64,000 bases of DNA from Przewalskia tangutica (GCA_029844215.1 CM056731.1:78636992-78700991); one strand, 5' to 3'. Counted from the first letter of the stretch, positions 35,601 to 46,425 are shown. Numbers and translations: made by a program. The notes: a model not told the origin generated them from the sequence alone.

Positions 35601-35949
35601 GAACATGATTGATGTTGTGGGCTTGAGACCCATAGTTATATTTGAGTGATGGCTTGAGGGCGTGAGTCCCTGACGGGATATGACTGCTTTTATGTTGTGA
35701 ACTGTAGTTTGGTTATCATACATGTCTCCCGCTTTATATAGACTAGTATGATTTCATTCTGATATTTTCTGATTTCACATACTTGGTACTGTTGTCGACC
35801 TCCTTCGGGGCTGCGTTCATGCCGCAGTAGAGTACATCGATCGTGGATCCCGCTCTTAGGATCACGATTGACATATTGGGAAGCTCCGTTTCTTGAGGCT
35901 TATCTTTTGGTATGTGTTCCACGAGTTGTAGGTTCTTGTACATTCGAGG

Positions 35950-35972
35950 TATGGCGGGGCCACCCGTCATAG
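35950..35972. other. LTR near-terminal inverted repeat, G 3' LTR
   Basis: TATGGCGGGG and CCCGTCATA arms, one mismatch, about 230 bp before the LTR end. Confidence 0.6.
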
Positions 35973-36204
35973 TCGTTGTAAATCTTAAGTGCAGTAATCT
36001 TGTTGTGGGTAGGGTTGTAAAGGATTAAAGCTCGTGGTTTTATGTATATCTGAAGGCAACCAGTTTTGGTTGCTTTGTTTATTATTATATCTCTGGTTTC
36101 ATGACTCATGTTTTATTTTCCGCTGGTTTTCTCTGATGTTGTATCACTAGGGTGCCCGGGATAAGGCACCAGTAACGGGCCCCGGAACGGGTCGTTACAG
36201 CAAG

Positions 36205-36548
36205 TGTAGGGCCAAGATTCACCCATGTGTCCTAGGCCAACTAACACACAAAATATCCTACCAACTACACCTCTCCATTTCGTCCAATCCGAGCCCTCAC
36301 GTCCGCCAATGGGAGGGTGCCAAGTGGCGCCCTCTTGTTGGCCCAACACGTTTCGTCTCTCGGAAAAATCCGCAAAAATTAAAAATGACATAGCCGGAAA
36401 TTCCCCTACGAAAGCTGTGAAAACGTTTCGTCGAAAAACGACTCTAAACGGGTGCTGTGAACAAAATTAATTCGGCCAAGCCTTAGTACAAGTTCAAATT
36501 TTCTACGTACGTCCTTACGTACATACTCTGGAATTACGGGGTATAACA
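36205..36548 (-). repeat. Element D 5' LTR, second segment
   Basis: Resumes exactly after G's right GCAAG duplication (TGTAGGGCCAAGATTC) and ends GGGGTATAACA. It matches 22786-23124. Confidence 0.92.
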
Positions 36549-36553
36549 ACTCT

Positions 36554-36617
36554 GATGTATGACTACTTGGGTTCCCCGGTAAGGCACCAGTCACGGGCCC
36601 CGGAATGGGTCGTGACA
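36554..36617 (+). repeat. Element B 3' LTR, terminal segment
   Basis: GATGTATGACTACTTGGG...GGGTCGTGACA, the last 64 bp of B's LTR beyond insertion D. It matches 13428-13491 with a few substitutions. Confidence 0.92.
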
Positions 36618-36622
36618 TACGG

Positions 36623-36631
36623 GGTGTAACA
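36623..36631 (-). repeat. Element C 3' LTR, last nine bases
   Basis: GGTGTAACA after B's right duplication TACGG (36618-36622) completes the C LTR end seen intact at 41502-41510. Confidence 0.88.
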
Positions 36632-36666
36632 TTCTTCCCCCATTAGAAACATTCGTCCCCGAATGT
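36632..36666 (-). other. Polypurine tract and upstream inverted repeat, element C
   Basis: On the minus strand CTAATGGGGGAAGAA abuts the 3' LTR. The inverted repeat ACATTCGTCCCCGAATGT lies at 36649-36666 (plus-strand reading). Confidence 0.78.
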
Positions 36667-37741
36667 TCTTCCGGAGTCCAATCTAAATAACTAGCCCATA
36701 CTCATAATGACCTCAAAGTCAGTCATAATCCTCTCTACTAGGTCTACTAGGGTCTGACGACTGTATCATCACCGGGAAAACCTCATATTCCCGCTCAGCT
36801 ACCACCCCACACATGCACGGGTGTAGTTACCTCGAAAGGTTCTAATGGATTCAGGCTCTACTCCTTCCGTACTTCCAACTCTTACTAGCATACATACATA
36901 ACTTCCATACCGATTTTGGCCTCTAATCTTTGGGGTCACTCTATAAAACAATATAAGGCCATTTCCGGCTTTCACGACCTGGTTCCGGTGGAACGCGTCC
37001 ACGAACCCGTAAAACAATTAACTAGACTTGGGCCTTGCACCCTCGTGACCCTGTCACGTAGCGGAACTACTACCAACTGATCCCACTCTATTCCAGGCTA
37101 TGGGGCGACCCGCAATAGGTCCTCACCCCGTCCCACCGTCGCACTTAACTCTTATTCTTGGTCTGACTTAAAATCTTATGGCCCGAGAGAGCCTTATAAA
37201 TCTAAGGTCTCGGCAGTTATCAATATTCTTAGGCTCGTAATTTCCATGCTTTAAGCCTACCTTACCAGTCCCCCCGTAAACGGGTACAAAAACTTCTCAT
37301 AATACCATAACCATGTTGTCTCGATCACAACGACCATTACTTACTCTATACGGACCTCATCCGTACAATTCTCTTAAGCCTACCACGTAGCTTAATATAT
37401 TAACATGGTATTCCATTAAGTTCCTTAACATGGCTTCTTAAGGGTTCACTACCCTATCAGACAGCTCATCCTTTCCCAATTATCTCAAAATAAAACACAA
37501 GACCTTGGCGAGAATTCATTAACTGTTCCATACCTTCCCGGTATCTAATTAGTCTTTACCAACTCTTGGTAATCTAAAATCATTCTAGGCAACACGCGTC
37601 TGACCCTCATACATAACTCCGTATAGATGTAGGTCACAATACCAACTATACTATAATCATTACCAACCTGGATACGCAATCCATATAGTCCTTCCTGGGT
37701 CACTGCTGCCTTTCTCGTAGCTGCAATCAACATAACTCGTT
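36667..37741 (-). other. Internal module of C (no gag, no RT), with protease trace
   Basis: Minus-strand order: a small open frame (37545-37733), then non-coding sequence colinear with F 53220-53800, then a fragment at about 36790-36880 matching the protease start of E (GAGCCTGAATCCAT and GGTAGCTGAGCGGG), then the polypurine tract. Its middle part (about 36960-37150) shares blocks with A and G. It occupies the space where gag and pol should be. Confidence 0.72.
37545..37733 (-). CDS. Small open frame (62 aa) at the gag position of C, function unknown
   Basis: Starts ATG soon after the leader and ends TAG. A colinear frame in element F (about 53223-53396) shares LRIQVGN, SIVGI and MILDYQ and stops at the same place. 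Substitutions between the two are mostly non-synonymous, which argues against selection on a protein. I recognise no domain. It may be a relic of coding sequence or chance. Confidence 0.25.
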   Translation of the reverse strand: MLIAATRKAAVTQEGLYGLRIQVGNDYSIVGIVTYIYTELCMRVRRVLPRMILDYQELVKTN

Positions 37742-37830
37742 AGGGAGAGACGACCCTAACGACACAGCTCTATCGCACGATCTCAGAGTGAGAAGAATGG
37801 AAACCAATCCTAAATGTCCTGCAGCCTCCT

Positions 37831-37864
37831 GATTATAGATGTGGTGCACAACACCTCGATAATC
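37831..37864 (-). other. Leader stem-loop with GTGCAC loop, element C
   Basis: Minus-strand arms GATTATCGAGGTG and CACATCTATAATC around TTGTGCAC. Several mismatches in the stem; the loop is unchanged. Confidence 0.65.
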
Positions 37865-37910
37865 AAGACTCTACTAGACACGGTCTGTAGACACTTTCCG
37901 AGGACTAACT

Positions 37911-37922
37911 GCTCTGATACCA
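37911..37922 (-). other. Primer-binding site, element C
   Basis: GCTCTGATACCA on the plus strand, the exact complement of TGGTATCAGAGC, four bases from the 5' LTR. Confidence 0.92.
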
Positions 37923-38599
37923 CTTTTGTCACGACCCGACCCCGGGCCGCGACTGGTGCCCTACCTGGGCACCCTTAAAACATACAACATAATAAACTGC
38001 TGCGGAAAATAAGTAACACATTTTTTTTTCTTAAAACCAAGGCAAAGCCGATAAGTTGCCGTAATATAAATCACCCAAAAAGGGCTTACACTATCCAAAA
38101 ATGTAATTACAATTCTAACCAGTCCAGCCCACATGTGAATACAGACCTCTAAGATTTGAACACCTACTATGACGGGACAAGGCCCCGCCGTACCCCTGAA
38201 TATACATAGCCATGACAACTCCGGAACATTGGAGCCATCTCAAAATGCTGAACCAGGATCCTAAGCTCGCAGATCCATAACTGTGTACCTAAACCTGCGG
38301 ACATGAACGCAGCCCAGAAGGGTCGATAACAACAGGTACCGAATATGGAACAGAAATATAGTACAGTAAACAGATCATAACTGTACAAAAGAATGACAGA
38401 GCAAGTATAAAAAGTACATACCAGATCCTGCCGTGTCATTACCACTTATGAACTTAATTGCATATCATTATCTTTTCCATTCCATTAAGAGTTATAGACA
38501 TATCTTACGTACATACTTAGGAGAAGTCATTAAGTTTATTACCATCTAACTTACTTATCTTTCATAACCTAATCCGACTCTTTACGGAGGGACGCTTAT

Positions 38600-39040
38600 C
38601 TTGCCGCCCAAATCGGGGGCGATAAAGTCACATAGTGCGCCCAAAGGTATCTTGCCGCCCGTCTGGGTCGATAATGTCATATAGTGCGCGTAAGGTATCT
38701 TGCCCGGCCCGTCTCGGGTCGATAATGTCATATAGTCTGCGTAAGGTATCTTGCCCACCCATCTGGGTCGATAATGTCATATAGTCTGCCCGTAAAGGTA
38801 TCTTGCCGGCCCGTCTGGTCGATAATGTCATATAGTGCGCGTAAGGTATCTTGCCGCCCGTCTGGTCGATAATGTTATATAGTGCGCGTAAGGTATCTTG
38901 CCGGCCCATCTCTCGGGTCGATAATGTCATATAGTCTGCGCGTAAAGGTATCTTGCGGCCCATCTCGGGTCGATAATGTCATATAGTCGCGTAAAGGTAT
39001 ACTGCCCAGCCCATCTCTGGGTCGATAATGTCACATAAAA
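38600..39040. repeat. About 50-bp tandem repeat array in C 5' LTR
   Basis: Nine units, GGTCGATAATGTCATATAGT cores at about 38621, 38670, 38721, 38770, 38821, 38868, 38920, 38972 and 39023. Same array as 8107-8550, with different small indels in corresponding units. Confidence 0.9.
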
Positions 39041-41009
39041 CCCGGGAATTTAACCCAACGTACTACGCACCTCTACTCCTTTAGAAAGACTCATTTTCAA
39101 ATAAAACTTCCCAGATACTAACAACCGTAGTATCAAGTCATCGCTACCTTTCAGGACAAGTCACAATACCTTTTTAGAAATATAAATACCGGCTTCTAAA
39201 TCAAGTGACTTCTTTCTTAAAGACCTTAAGCAATTGGTACCTTTAAAACAATTTGCCCTTCTTTATTTCAAATCATTTCTTGTTTATGTTACTGAAGAAA
39301 ACCATTCTCTTAACCTCCCATAAAGTTATTATAACCAACTTCCCATAAAGCCGTCATACTAACTTTATGCCTTAAACTAATTCATTCTTTTTATAACCAA
39401 GAAACTTATACTTTCAAATCAAATCACATAGCTTTCAAAATACTTCAAGTCTCTTAACTTTTAAGAAAACAAGTTTCAAAGTCTTAAAAACTTCATACGT
39501 AAACTCTTTTAAATTAAGTAACATATACTTTGGTGCGTTGTGAATAAGTTATACTTATTTATAACGATCTTATTCAAGTAGCCATGATCTAGAAAATGTA
39601 ATGCAATTTTGTCTTATCTTAGCTTCTATGCAGATGGAAAATTCTACTTGTTTTAACATAATTAATTGTCATTACATTTTCCTTTATTAACGCTGCAATG
39701 TCTTGTTCGATACTTATTCTCCTTCGTGCCGTAAATTAGCCAAGTCAACTCGACTCCAAATACTTCCTAACGACTCTTACCAACATCCCCCATAAGACTT
39801 GGTAAGGACTTAGGATTTCTTAAACGTAGCTTTTACATAGAGTAAATCAACATAACTACCTCTTAACTTCTAAGAGTAGACGGAATCATGAAATACTACT
39901 ACATGTATATTTCATACATAGAATCATGCCAAAGGAAGGAAGAGGTTCACATACCTCGCGACGATTACCGACAAGTAGCAAAAATCTCCAAAGTACTTCA
40001 ACCTTGCTAGCTATTCCATCCTTCAAGTAGAATACGCTATACTTGGTACTTCAACCTAAATTGGCCATAATACGTCCATTAACCTCTAGCTTCGAACGTA
40101 GAATATTCTAAGTGCTAAGTCACTAAATTCTACGGAAAATCGGACAGCACTTCCTTTGTTTCTACATACTTTGCCACCTTTTTCAAGGCCGAATACAATA
40201 ACCAAACACGCCACATTTAAGGCCCAACAAATCAGCTAACCAAAGGGGATTACACGCCTTAACAGGACGTGTAAAATTCCGCCCACCAAATACATTAAAC
40301 TAGTCCACAATACAAATGTCAATTCGGCCAAAAAGTGCAACAACTTATCAACCTTTCCAATTCCTTTTCAATCCAAGTTCTTAGGTCTAGCATGTTATTT
40401 AGTCATAAACAACTTAGCAATTATAACCACCTTACTCAACTCTTTAGATAACATGCGACGACTAAACTAGTAACTAAATTGAATTACAATCTTAAAGGCT
40501 AAATCATGCAACTTTCGGATTCCATCCAAATATTCCATAACACATATCATTCTTCATAATATAATCCACATGATCATTTCTAACTACTACAACATGAAAT
40601 CTCGAATTAATATAGCAAGACGGAGATTATTACCTTCTTAAGCTCAAAATGATCCAAAACCCTAAGTCGATCCTTAGCAACTCCAACTCCTTTTCTTGTC
40701 GTTTCAATCCGCTACTTGCAACCCTTAGAAGCTTGTGAAAAACTCCTCTTCTATTTCCAACTTCAAAGTTGAAGAGCTCCCTAGGTTTTCGCCTTGCGAC
40801 TAACGTGAAAACGCCGTTTTCCCGAAATCTTTCTATTGAGATATCCTTACAAAACCCTTAGGGACCTTGGGTTTAAGTCTTGTGAATAAAGGATCACAAA
40901 CTAAAATTTTTGTGTGGGACTTAGCATGAACCCGTGAGCTCCCTCTCTTTGCTCTCTAATATTTTCTTGAAATATGACTAAGTGTGAAACTAGTCTTGCT
41001 ACTAGTATG

Positions 41010-41017
41010 TATTTATA
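41010..41017 (-). promoter_or_regulatory. TATA box, C 5' LTR
   Basis: TATTTATA on the plus strand, about 495 bp from the LTR 5' end in the element's orientation. Confidence 0.55.
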
Positions 41018-41510
41018 ACACTATGGAGGGTCAAGACTTAAACAAATGGGTGACTAAGATGAATTTCACTAGGATCAAGCCCATGTGGCCCTTTGACAAG
41101 TCAACAATATCAAGCTCTATAATTAGCAAGACTTTCTCATCTTTACCATGGTCAAATGACCCTTTTGCCCTTGCATTAATTCGACCAAGCCATGTGGGAG
41201 GGTGCCACGTGTCGCCCTTCCATTCGTCCATAAAATTCCGTAACCCTCGTGGGCCCCACAAAACGTAAAATTCCTCGGGTGGGCCCCACACGACCAAATC
41301 CGTAAAATAAATTTCCATAATGAAAATACATTCCATAATCCTCAATTCATGCATTTTGAGAATCCAATTCTCCTCAACGAACATTTTTCCCTTTCCGACG
41401 TTCGGAAGATTTTCCGTCGGAAAAACAATTCTTTCTTTCGTACTAATTTCAAGTCTTGACTTCCTTACGTACATTCTCTTAAACATGTCCTGGAGTTACG
41501 GGGTGTAACA

Positions 41511-42160
41511 GTACCGCCTCCTAAGTCGGACGGCAGTGCTAACTTATAGGCAACCTGGCCTATTCTACAAACGATCTGAGAAGGCCCAAGTACCTTGGCT
41601 AAGTTTCCCCTGCTTTCCAAATCTCGTCACACCCTTCTGGGGTGGTACCTTTAAGAAGACCCACAGTCAACCTGAACTCCTAATATCATCGCCGATTATC
41701 CGTACTACTTCTGTTGACTCTGAGCTGCTTATAACCTCTTCTGGATAAGCTTCACCTTATCCATATCCTGCTGAATCAAGTATGGACCAACTATCTGAAC
41801 CTTGCCAACATCGAACCAATCGACCGGCAACCTACACCTCCGCCCATACAAGGCTTCATAAGGCCCCACCCGAATACTGAAATGGTAGCTATTATAACAC
41901 TCCCTCAACAGGAGGCAACAATCCTCACAGCTACCCCTGAAATCAACACACCGGCCCGAGGGTGAATGCAATACTGAGACTCACCTGAGTTCCTAACCCC
42001 GCCTGGTAAAACCTCCAGAAACAAAAGAAATAGCCGAAAACCGGGCTCCACTGCCTGCCATAAAAAGTAGGAACCCCGTGCAGCCTTACAACCTCCCTGA
42101 TATACAACATCTCGCATAACCCTCCGCCGAGTAAACAGTCCTGACTAAAAGACAAGATGG
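41511..42160 (-). pseudogene. Integrase fragment of element A
   Basis: Minus-strand frames give YNSYHFSIRVGPYEALYGRRCR with WFDVGKVQIVGP (41729-41971), homologous to the integrase core end of E and F relatives. Upstream, about 41900-42160, the core is diverged and stop-containing. The N-terminal zinc finger is absent because the sequence switches to the non-coding module at about 42160. The start of the C-terminal part near 41511 is cut by C and continues at 4979. Confidence 0.72.
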
Positions 42161-42569
42161 GCTGACCCCATCGGCCCGACTACTGGTCGAACGCATCCAC
42201 AACTCGTACGATGGTTACCTAAACGTGGGCCTAACACCCTCGTGACCCTATCACCTAGCGGGACCACCTCAAACTGATCCCACCACATTCCGGGCTACGG
42301 GTTGACCCGGGATATGGCCTCAACCCGACCCTCTTCGTACTAAACTCTCGTTCCCCGATCCGGAACAATCTTACTAATTCACGTCATGAAAGCTACCACT
42401 TACATCTCACACTACCCATAGAATTATCCCACAATATATTTCACGCATACCAAGTACTTCGATAAAGACCAACCGTAAAATCATCCACCCAAGACGACCT
42501 TGCATCCAAGGTCCCAACTGTTACAAATTCTAAGGCTCACCATCTTCACGTCCCCAGACTTACCCTTTG
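42161..42569 (-). other. Non-coding module of A between gag and integrase
   Basis: Replaces protease, RT and RNase H. It aligns with G 31980-32460 in the opposite orientation and shares GGGTCACGAGG and GGCCCA blocks with C and F. No frame of note. Confidence 0.72.
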
Positions 42570-43740
42570 TCGCTCTAATCAAATCCTGCTCTGCTGGGCG
42601 CATAACTATAGAAGGTGAGATGAACCAGCCACTGATCCCGAAGGCTGAGTCGTAACATCCGCGCCACCTCTAGTCGGACAATTTCTCGCAAAATGGCCCT
42701 GACGGCCGCTGGTAAAACAAGCATTAGTAAAAAGACGACATTTCCCGAGATGACGTCTACCACATAGTGAACACTGAAGGAAAACTGAATCTGGCTGACT
42801 AGAACCTATGTAAATCTGTGAACCAGAAACCCTGGAGCTCTGACCAACTCCTGCATACCCCGAATGTCCTGAATCCTGTGGAGGACCACTCTGTACTGGC
42901 GGAGGCGCATAACGATCGCTTGAGAAGGTCCGCCTCGAAAGTTACCAAAGGACCCTGCTGTTCTGGCCCTCTTCTGCTGATCTTGGTTAATCCGTCGATC
43001 TCTACGTTCCTCAGTCTGCTGCGCATAGGCCTGTACGCGGGCAATGTCCATGCCTGACTGAAGAGCTACTCTTGTACCTCTCTTCACTAGATAATCGTCA
43101 AGTCCTGTGACATATCAGTGCACACTATCCTCCATGTCTGCCACTAAAGCGGGGACATAACGAGCCAATGAGTCAAACTCTATACTGTATTCCCGAACCG
43201 TCCGCCCGTTCTGCCTCAACATCATAAATCTATCTGCCCGAGCTCTCCTCATCTGCGAGGGCAAGAAGCGTGTAGGAAATGCCTCTAAGGTCTTGATCAC
43301 TTTCATGATCCGCTACAACTGTCGAATAAACTCCTGAGGATCTTCCTCAGTTCTCAATCCATAGAACTCGGGTGGACTGCAACTCAAGAAGTCCCGAAAT
43401 CTCAACTATCGGATCTAGGGTGAACTACTGGTACTGCCGGAACCTCCGACTCTCGTCTGTCCTCATTCCTAGCCACAAGCCTAGCTAGTAACTGGGCCAT
43501 CTCCTTGTAACTCATATCCTCGGCTCCTGGTCGTGAAACTGGAGACTCAGGTATCGTGGTCTCTACAGATACTGCTGCTGTTCTAAACTCTCCTGGGGCT
43601 AGCGGCGTCGCAGAACTCCCCGAATGAAGCACTATCTCAGGTAATGACCAGGCATGTGCCCTCGTAACCCTCCGTGTTCTACTCGTAGCTCCCTCCGCTG
43701 CCTTGCCCATCTGGGCCCTGGTTGCCTTGCGTAGAGGCAT
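42570..43740 (-). pseudogene. gag: gag of element A (partly open)
   Basis: Starts ATG at 43740 with MPLRKATRAQ. The first 112 codons (43402-43740) are open and include MSYKEMAQLLARLVARNED. The capsid part at 43115-43306 contains RADRFMMLRQNGRTVREYS and SLARYVPALVADMED. Further on, a frame at 42806-43087 contains RRDRRINQDQ. The nucleocapsid region at about 42670-42790 shows CSLCGRRHLGKC, then CFTSGRQGHFARNC, in which the second Cys of the CCHC knuckle reads Ser. Frameshifts separate these parts. Confidence 0.8.
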
Positions 43741-44189
43741 AACGGGTATATAACAATACGCCAGAGGGAGTCCAACTTATAACACAGCTCTAAGGCACGA
43801 TCTCAGAGTGAGAAGAATGGAAACCAATCCTAAATATCCTGTTGTTATACCCCGTAGTTCCAAAGTATGTATGTGAGGATGTACGTACAATTGTTTAAGC
43901 CCTAATTAGGTTAAGGATGAAATTGTGAACTTTCAACGGAAAAGATTCCGAACCTTGTGAAGGAAATTTTACGTTTTTAATATTTTAACCAATTACGAAT
44001 TTTTCCGAGAGATGAAATATTTTGGACCAATAGGAGGGCGACATGTGGCACCATTAGGTGGCATGTTGGACGAAACAAGTGGGCAAGTGGCCAAGTCAAG
44101 AAGTCAAGTCTTGGAAGATATTTTTTTTGTGGTGTAAGTGGGGGGGTTGGACATTTTTTTTGGGTGCAAGTGGCTAGCCACATGTCTCT

Positions 44190-44260
44190 TTGTTGTGGGG
44201 GACATATGTCCCAAAGTTGTGGTGGACATATGTCCCAATGTTGTGGTGGACACTTGGTGG
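44190..44260. repeat. 24-bp repeat with GGACATATGTCC palindromes upstream of the E TATA box
   Basis: TTGTGGTGGACATATGTCCC-type units spaced 24 bp; a third partial copy (TTGTGGTGGACACTTGG) follows. Their position in U3 suggests factor-binding sites; this is inference. Confidence 0.6.
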
Positions 44261-44339
44261 AAGACTCCACTCACACAAGCTACCTAATCTACACCCTCCA
44301 CTTGCTTGAATCTTGGCCCTTGAAGGTCCTATAAATACC

Positions 44340-44347
44340 CCCCTTAA
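44340..44347 (+). promoter_or_regulatory. TATA box, E 5' LTR
   Basis: TATAAATA followed by CCCCCC, about 500 bp into the LTR, followed by TTCATCCACTAAAC as in the B-type LTRs. Confidence 0.68.
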
Positions 44348-45534
44348 GGTGCAAGACTTCTTCATCCACTAAACAATTTCCAAGTCTCAAAATCCTTCCC
44401 CCTTTGTTACTCTCTCGTCCAAAAACTCCCTCCCCCTTTCTAGTTGCCTTCGTCCGAAACACCCCCCTCCCCCCTTGGTAGAGAAATTGTCTTCAAGTAT
44501 TGTTACTATTCCAAAATACCTTAGCCTAAATCCCTTGTAGTATTCCAAAGTTACCTCTATACTAAAAGCCCGGAAATACTACTTTATATCCTTTAGTCAC
44601 AAAACGAAACCCTAGGGAAATCTTCATAGTTGGTTGAAGTATTAAGTAGAAGTTGTTTAGAAACTTCTAAGGGTTTCTTGGAGCGAATTGGAGCGTACAG
44701 AATAGGAGCTAAACGTTGTTCAGGATCGACATTTAATCTTGGATAATTTTGGGCTTATCGAGGAAAATATCTTTATCCTTCTATTGTAATTGGAGATTAC
44801 ATGTTGTAGTAGTTTAGAATTAAGTATAAGATATATAGAAGGATGGTATAAAAGAAGAGAATTGAACTGTACTTACATTGGGCTGTATTTACAGTAGACT
44901 TGTGTAGTTTGACGGGTAGGGAAATGCTGCCCAATTTTCCATAGAATAGAGAACCTTCTGCTTAGAATATTCTGCGAAGTAGTCTAGACGTTGATAGACG
45001 TATTTGACTATTATAGGTTGATACACTGCGCGCGACATATTTGACTTGGCAGGTGGATTGAGCCGAGGAGGTATGTGATTCTTCCTATCCTCTTGAGCAT
45101 GATACTTTTGAAATATATATAGTACGGTAGACGTAAATGTGTTAACTAAACTTGGTTTTACTTTGATGTCTTTTGACTTGAGTTTTAAATGATAAGAATC
45201 TTGGAAATATTTCAAAAGAGTTATGAATCATTTTTGAAAGAAAAGTAATACTTGGTTTTAAAAGCTTAAGAGTTATACTAGCTTTATGGGAAGTTAGGTA
45301 TAACGACTTAAGAAAGATAAAAGGAACGGTTTACTTAGTTGTTTATGAAAGTCTTGTATTGATTTCTGGAAAGTGTAGTAAAATGGTTTGATAAGTAAAC
45401 ATGTTATGATGCTACGTGTGTTAGTGTCTTGTGATGTTTGTGTAAGGGGGTTATTCTTGTTGTGCTTACGTTGTTAAACGATAAGCTCGTTATCTCGCTA
45501 TTATATCACATACCCCCCTGACTTGTTATGATGC

Positions 45535-45790
45535 CGAGGACTTGCCACCCTCGATGCGAGGAATACCTCATGCGGGTCCATGTGACCTATGCGGAGCTGC
45601 GGGAGTTCCAGGATTGATCACTCCGGGTGTGTTACGTCGATGCGAGGGATACCTCATGCGGTCCATAGGACTATGCGGACTTCGGGGGTCCAGGATGATG
45701 CCGCGGGTTAGCTACCCCGATCACGAGAATACCTCATGCGGGCCTATGTGGCCTATGCGGACTACGGGAGTTCCAGGATTAGGCACGCAT
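45535..45790. repeat. Array of GAGGAATACCTCATGCGG repeats, E 5' LTR
   Basis: Clear units at about 45556, 45646 and 45723, roughly 75-90 bp apart, each followed by GGTCC or GGCCT ... CTATGCGGA. Confidence 0.75.
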
Positions 45791-46157
45791 AATGATACTA
45801 TGGGCGAATGGCCTTGCTTCGATCATTAGCGGCCTAGAAAAGACCAGTTATGTTTTATCTATTTTGCTCTTGGTTATGTTGTGGCACTATGTGCGGTTAC
45901 ATTGGTTGTTTCGTACATAATTGTAAAATTGGTTTTAAAATGATATGATTTCATTTAAGTACTTTACAGTTTCACATACTTGGTACTGTTATCGACCTCC
46001 TTCGGGGGGCTGCGTTCATGCCGCAGGTAGAGGTACTCCTGTTGTTGATCCCCGCTCCTAGGATCACCGTTTCTGCTTTTGGGAAAGCCCCATTTTTCCG
46101 GAGGCTTGTCTTTTGGGTATGATCTCCCTGCCATTGTAGCTTTATGTACATTCAGGG

Positions 46158-46182
46158 TATGGCGAGGCCCTGTCCCGCCATA
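46158..46182. other. LTR near-terminal inverted repeat, E 5' LTR
   Basis: TATGGCGAGG and CCCGCCATA arms around CCCTGT. The 3' LTR copy at 60138-60162 is perfect (TATGGCGGGG). Confidence 0.7.
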
Positions 46183-46413
46183 GTTGTTTACATTCATAGA
46201 GGTCTGTAGTCCTGTTGTAAAGTTGGAATGTAACTGTTCACTCTTGATGTATATATACATGCCGAAAGGCAATCTTTTCTTGGATAAACTGTTTCTCATT
46301 TCATAATTGTTTCATGTCTTGTTTTTATATTCCGCTGGTTGCTCTGATGTATGTCTACTTAGGTGTCCGGGTAAGGCACCAGTCACGGGCCCGGGTTCGG
46401 GTCGTGACAAAAA

Positions 46414-46425
46414 TGGTATCAGAGC
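46414..46425 (+). other. Primer-binding site, element E
   Basis: TGGTATCAGAGC four bases after the LTR, complementary to initiator tRNA-Met. Confidence 0.93.

Larger units (their letters stand above)
30055..36199 (+). mobile_element. Element G: innermost Ty3/gypsy retrotransposon, gag only
   Basis: Flanked by perfect GCAAG duplications (30050-30054 and 36200-36204) inside D's 5' LTR. 3' LTR 32717-36199 (3.48 kb), but the 5' LTR is only 468 bp (30055-30522). The internal region has PBS, leader stem-loop, broken gag, a non-coding module shared with A, and a polypurine tract. No protease, RT, RNase H or integrase is present. The LTR 5' end resembles A's LTR closely, so A and G belong to one subfamily. 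Confidence 0.9.
32717..36199 (+). repeat. Element G 3' LTR
   Basis: 3.48 kb, TGTTATACCC...GGGTCGTTACA (final TGACA mutated to TTACA). TATA box at 33396-33403, a block shared with the A and C LTRs at about 34615-34755, two tandem arrays (35071-35166 and 35311-35600) and a hairpin at 35950-35972. Confidence 0.92.
20794..36548 (-). mobile_element. Element D: full-structure Ty3/gypsy chromovirus, frame-broken, hosts G
   Basis: 3' LTR 20794-23124, internal 23125-27983, 5' LTR 27984-30054 plus 36205-36548, flanked by perfect ACTCT duplications (20789-20793 and 36549-36553). PBS at the right and polypurine tract at the left fix leftward transcription. Gag and all pol domains are traceable but interrupted. 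It belongs to the same LTR superfamily as B, in opposite orientation. Element G sits in its 5' LTR. Confidence 0.92.
11004..36617 (+). mobile_element. Element B: full-structure Ty3/gypsy chromovirus, frame-broken, hosts D
   Basis: 5' LTR 11004-13491, PBS, gag, pol, polypurine tract, and 3' LTR 18380-20793 continued at 36554-36617 after insertion D. The TACGG duplication is perfect (10999-11003 and 36618-36622). It lies 9 bp from the edge of the C LTR. All pol domains can be traced in order, so B was structurally autonomous. Frames are now interrupted many times, largely at CAG/CTG sites where reading errors are suspected. Confidence 0.93.
4980..41510 (-). mobile_element. Element C: Ty3/gypsy retrotransposon without gag or RT, hosts solo LTR and B
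   Basis: Bounded by GTACC duplications at 4975-4979 and 41511-41515. The 3' LTR is in pieces (4980-5327, 7791-11003, 36623-36631) and the 5' LTR is whole (37927-41510). Both are about 3.57-3.58 kb once insertions are removed. The internal part is only 36632-37926, about 1.3 kb, with PBS, leader stem-loop, a non-coding module, a protease trace and a polypurine tract. It encodes no recognisable enzyme domain of normal length, so it moved in trans. Confidence 0.92.
37927..41510 (-). repeat. Element C 5' LTR
   Basis: 3.58 kb uninterrupted LTR, TGTCACGACC...GGGGTGTAACA, the reference for the fragmented left LTR. Contains a tandem array (38600-39040), the A/C/G shared block (about 39580-39705) and a TATA box (41010-41017). 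The minus frame at 41031-41486 is duplicated in the other LTR and looks incidental. Confidence 0.93.
43843..46409 (+). repeat. Element E 5' LTR
   Basis: 2.57 kb, TGTTATACCCCG...GGGTCGTGACA. Two copies of the palindrome GGACATATGTCC (44200-44211 and 44224-44235) lie about 110 bp before the TATA box. Array of GAGGAATACCTCATGCGG units at 45535-45790. Hairpin at 46158-46182. The last 394 bp are almost identical to 59993-60386. Confidence 0.92.
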
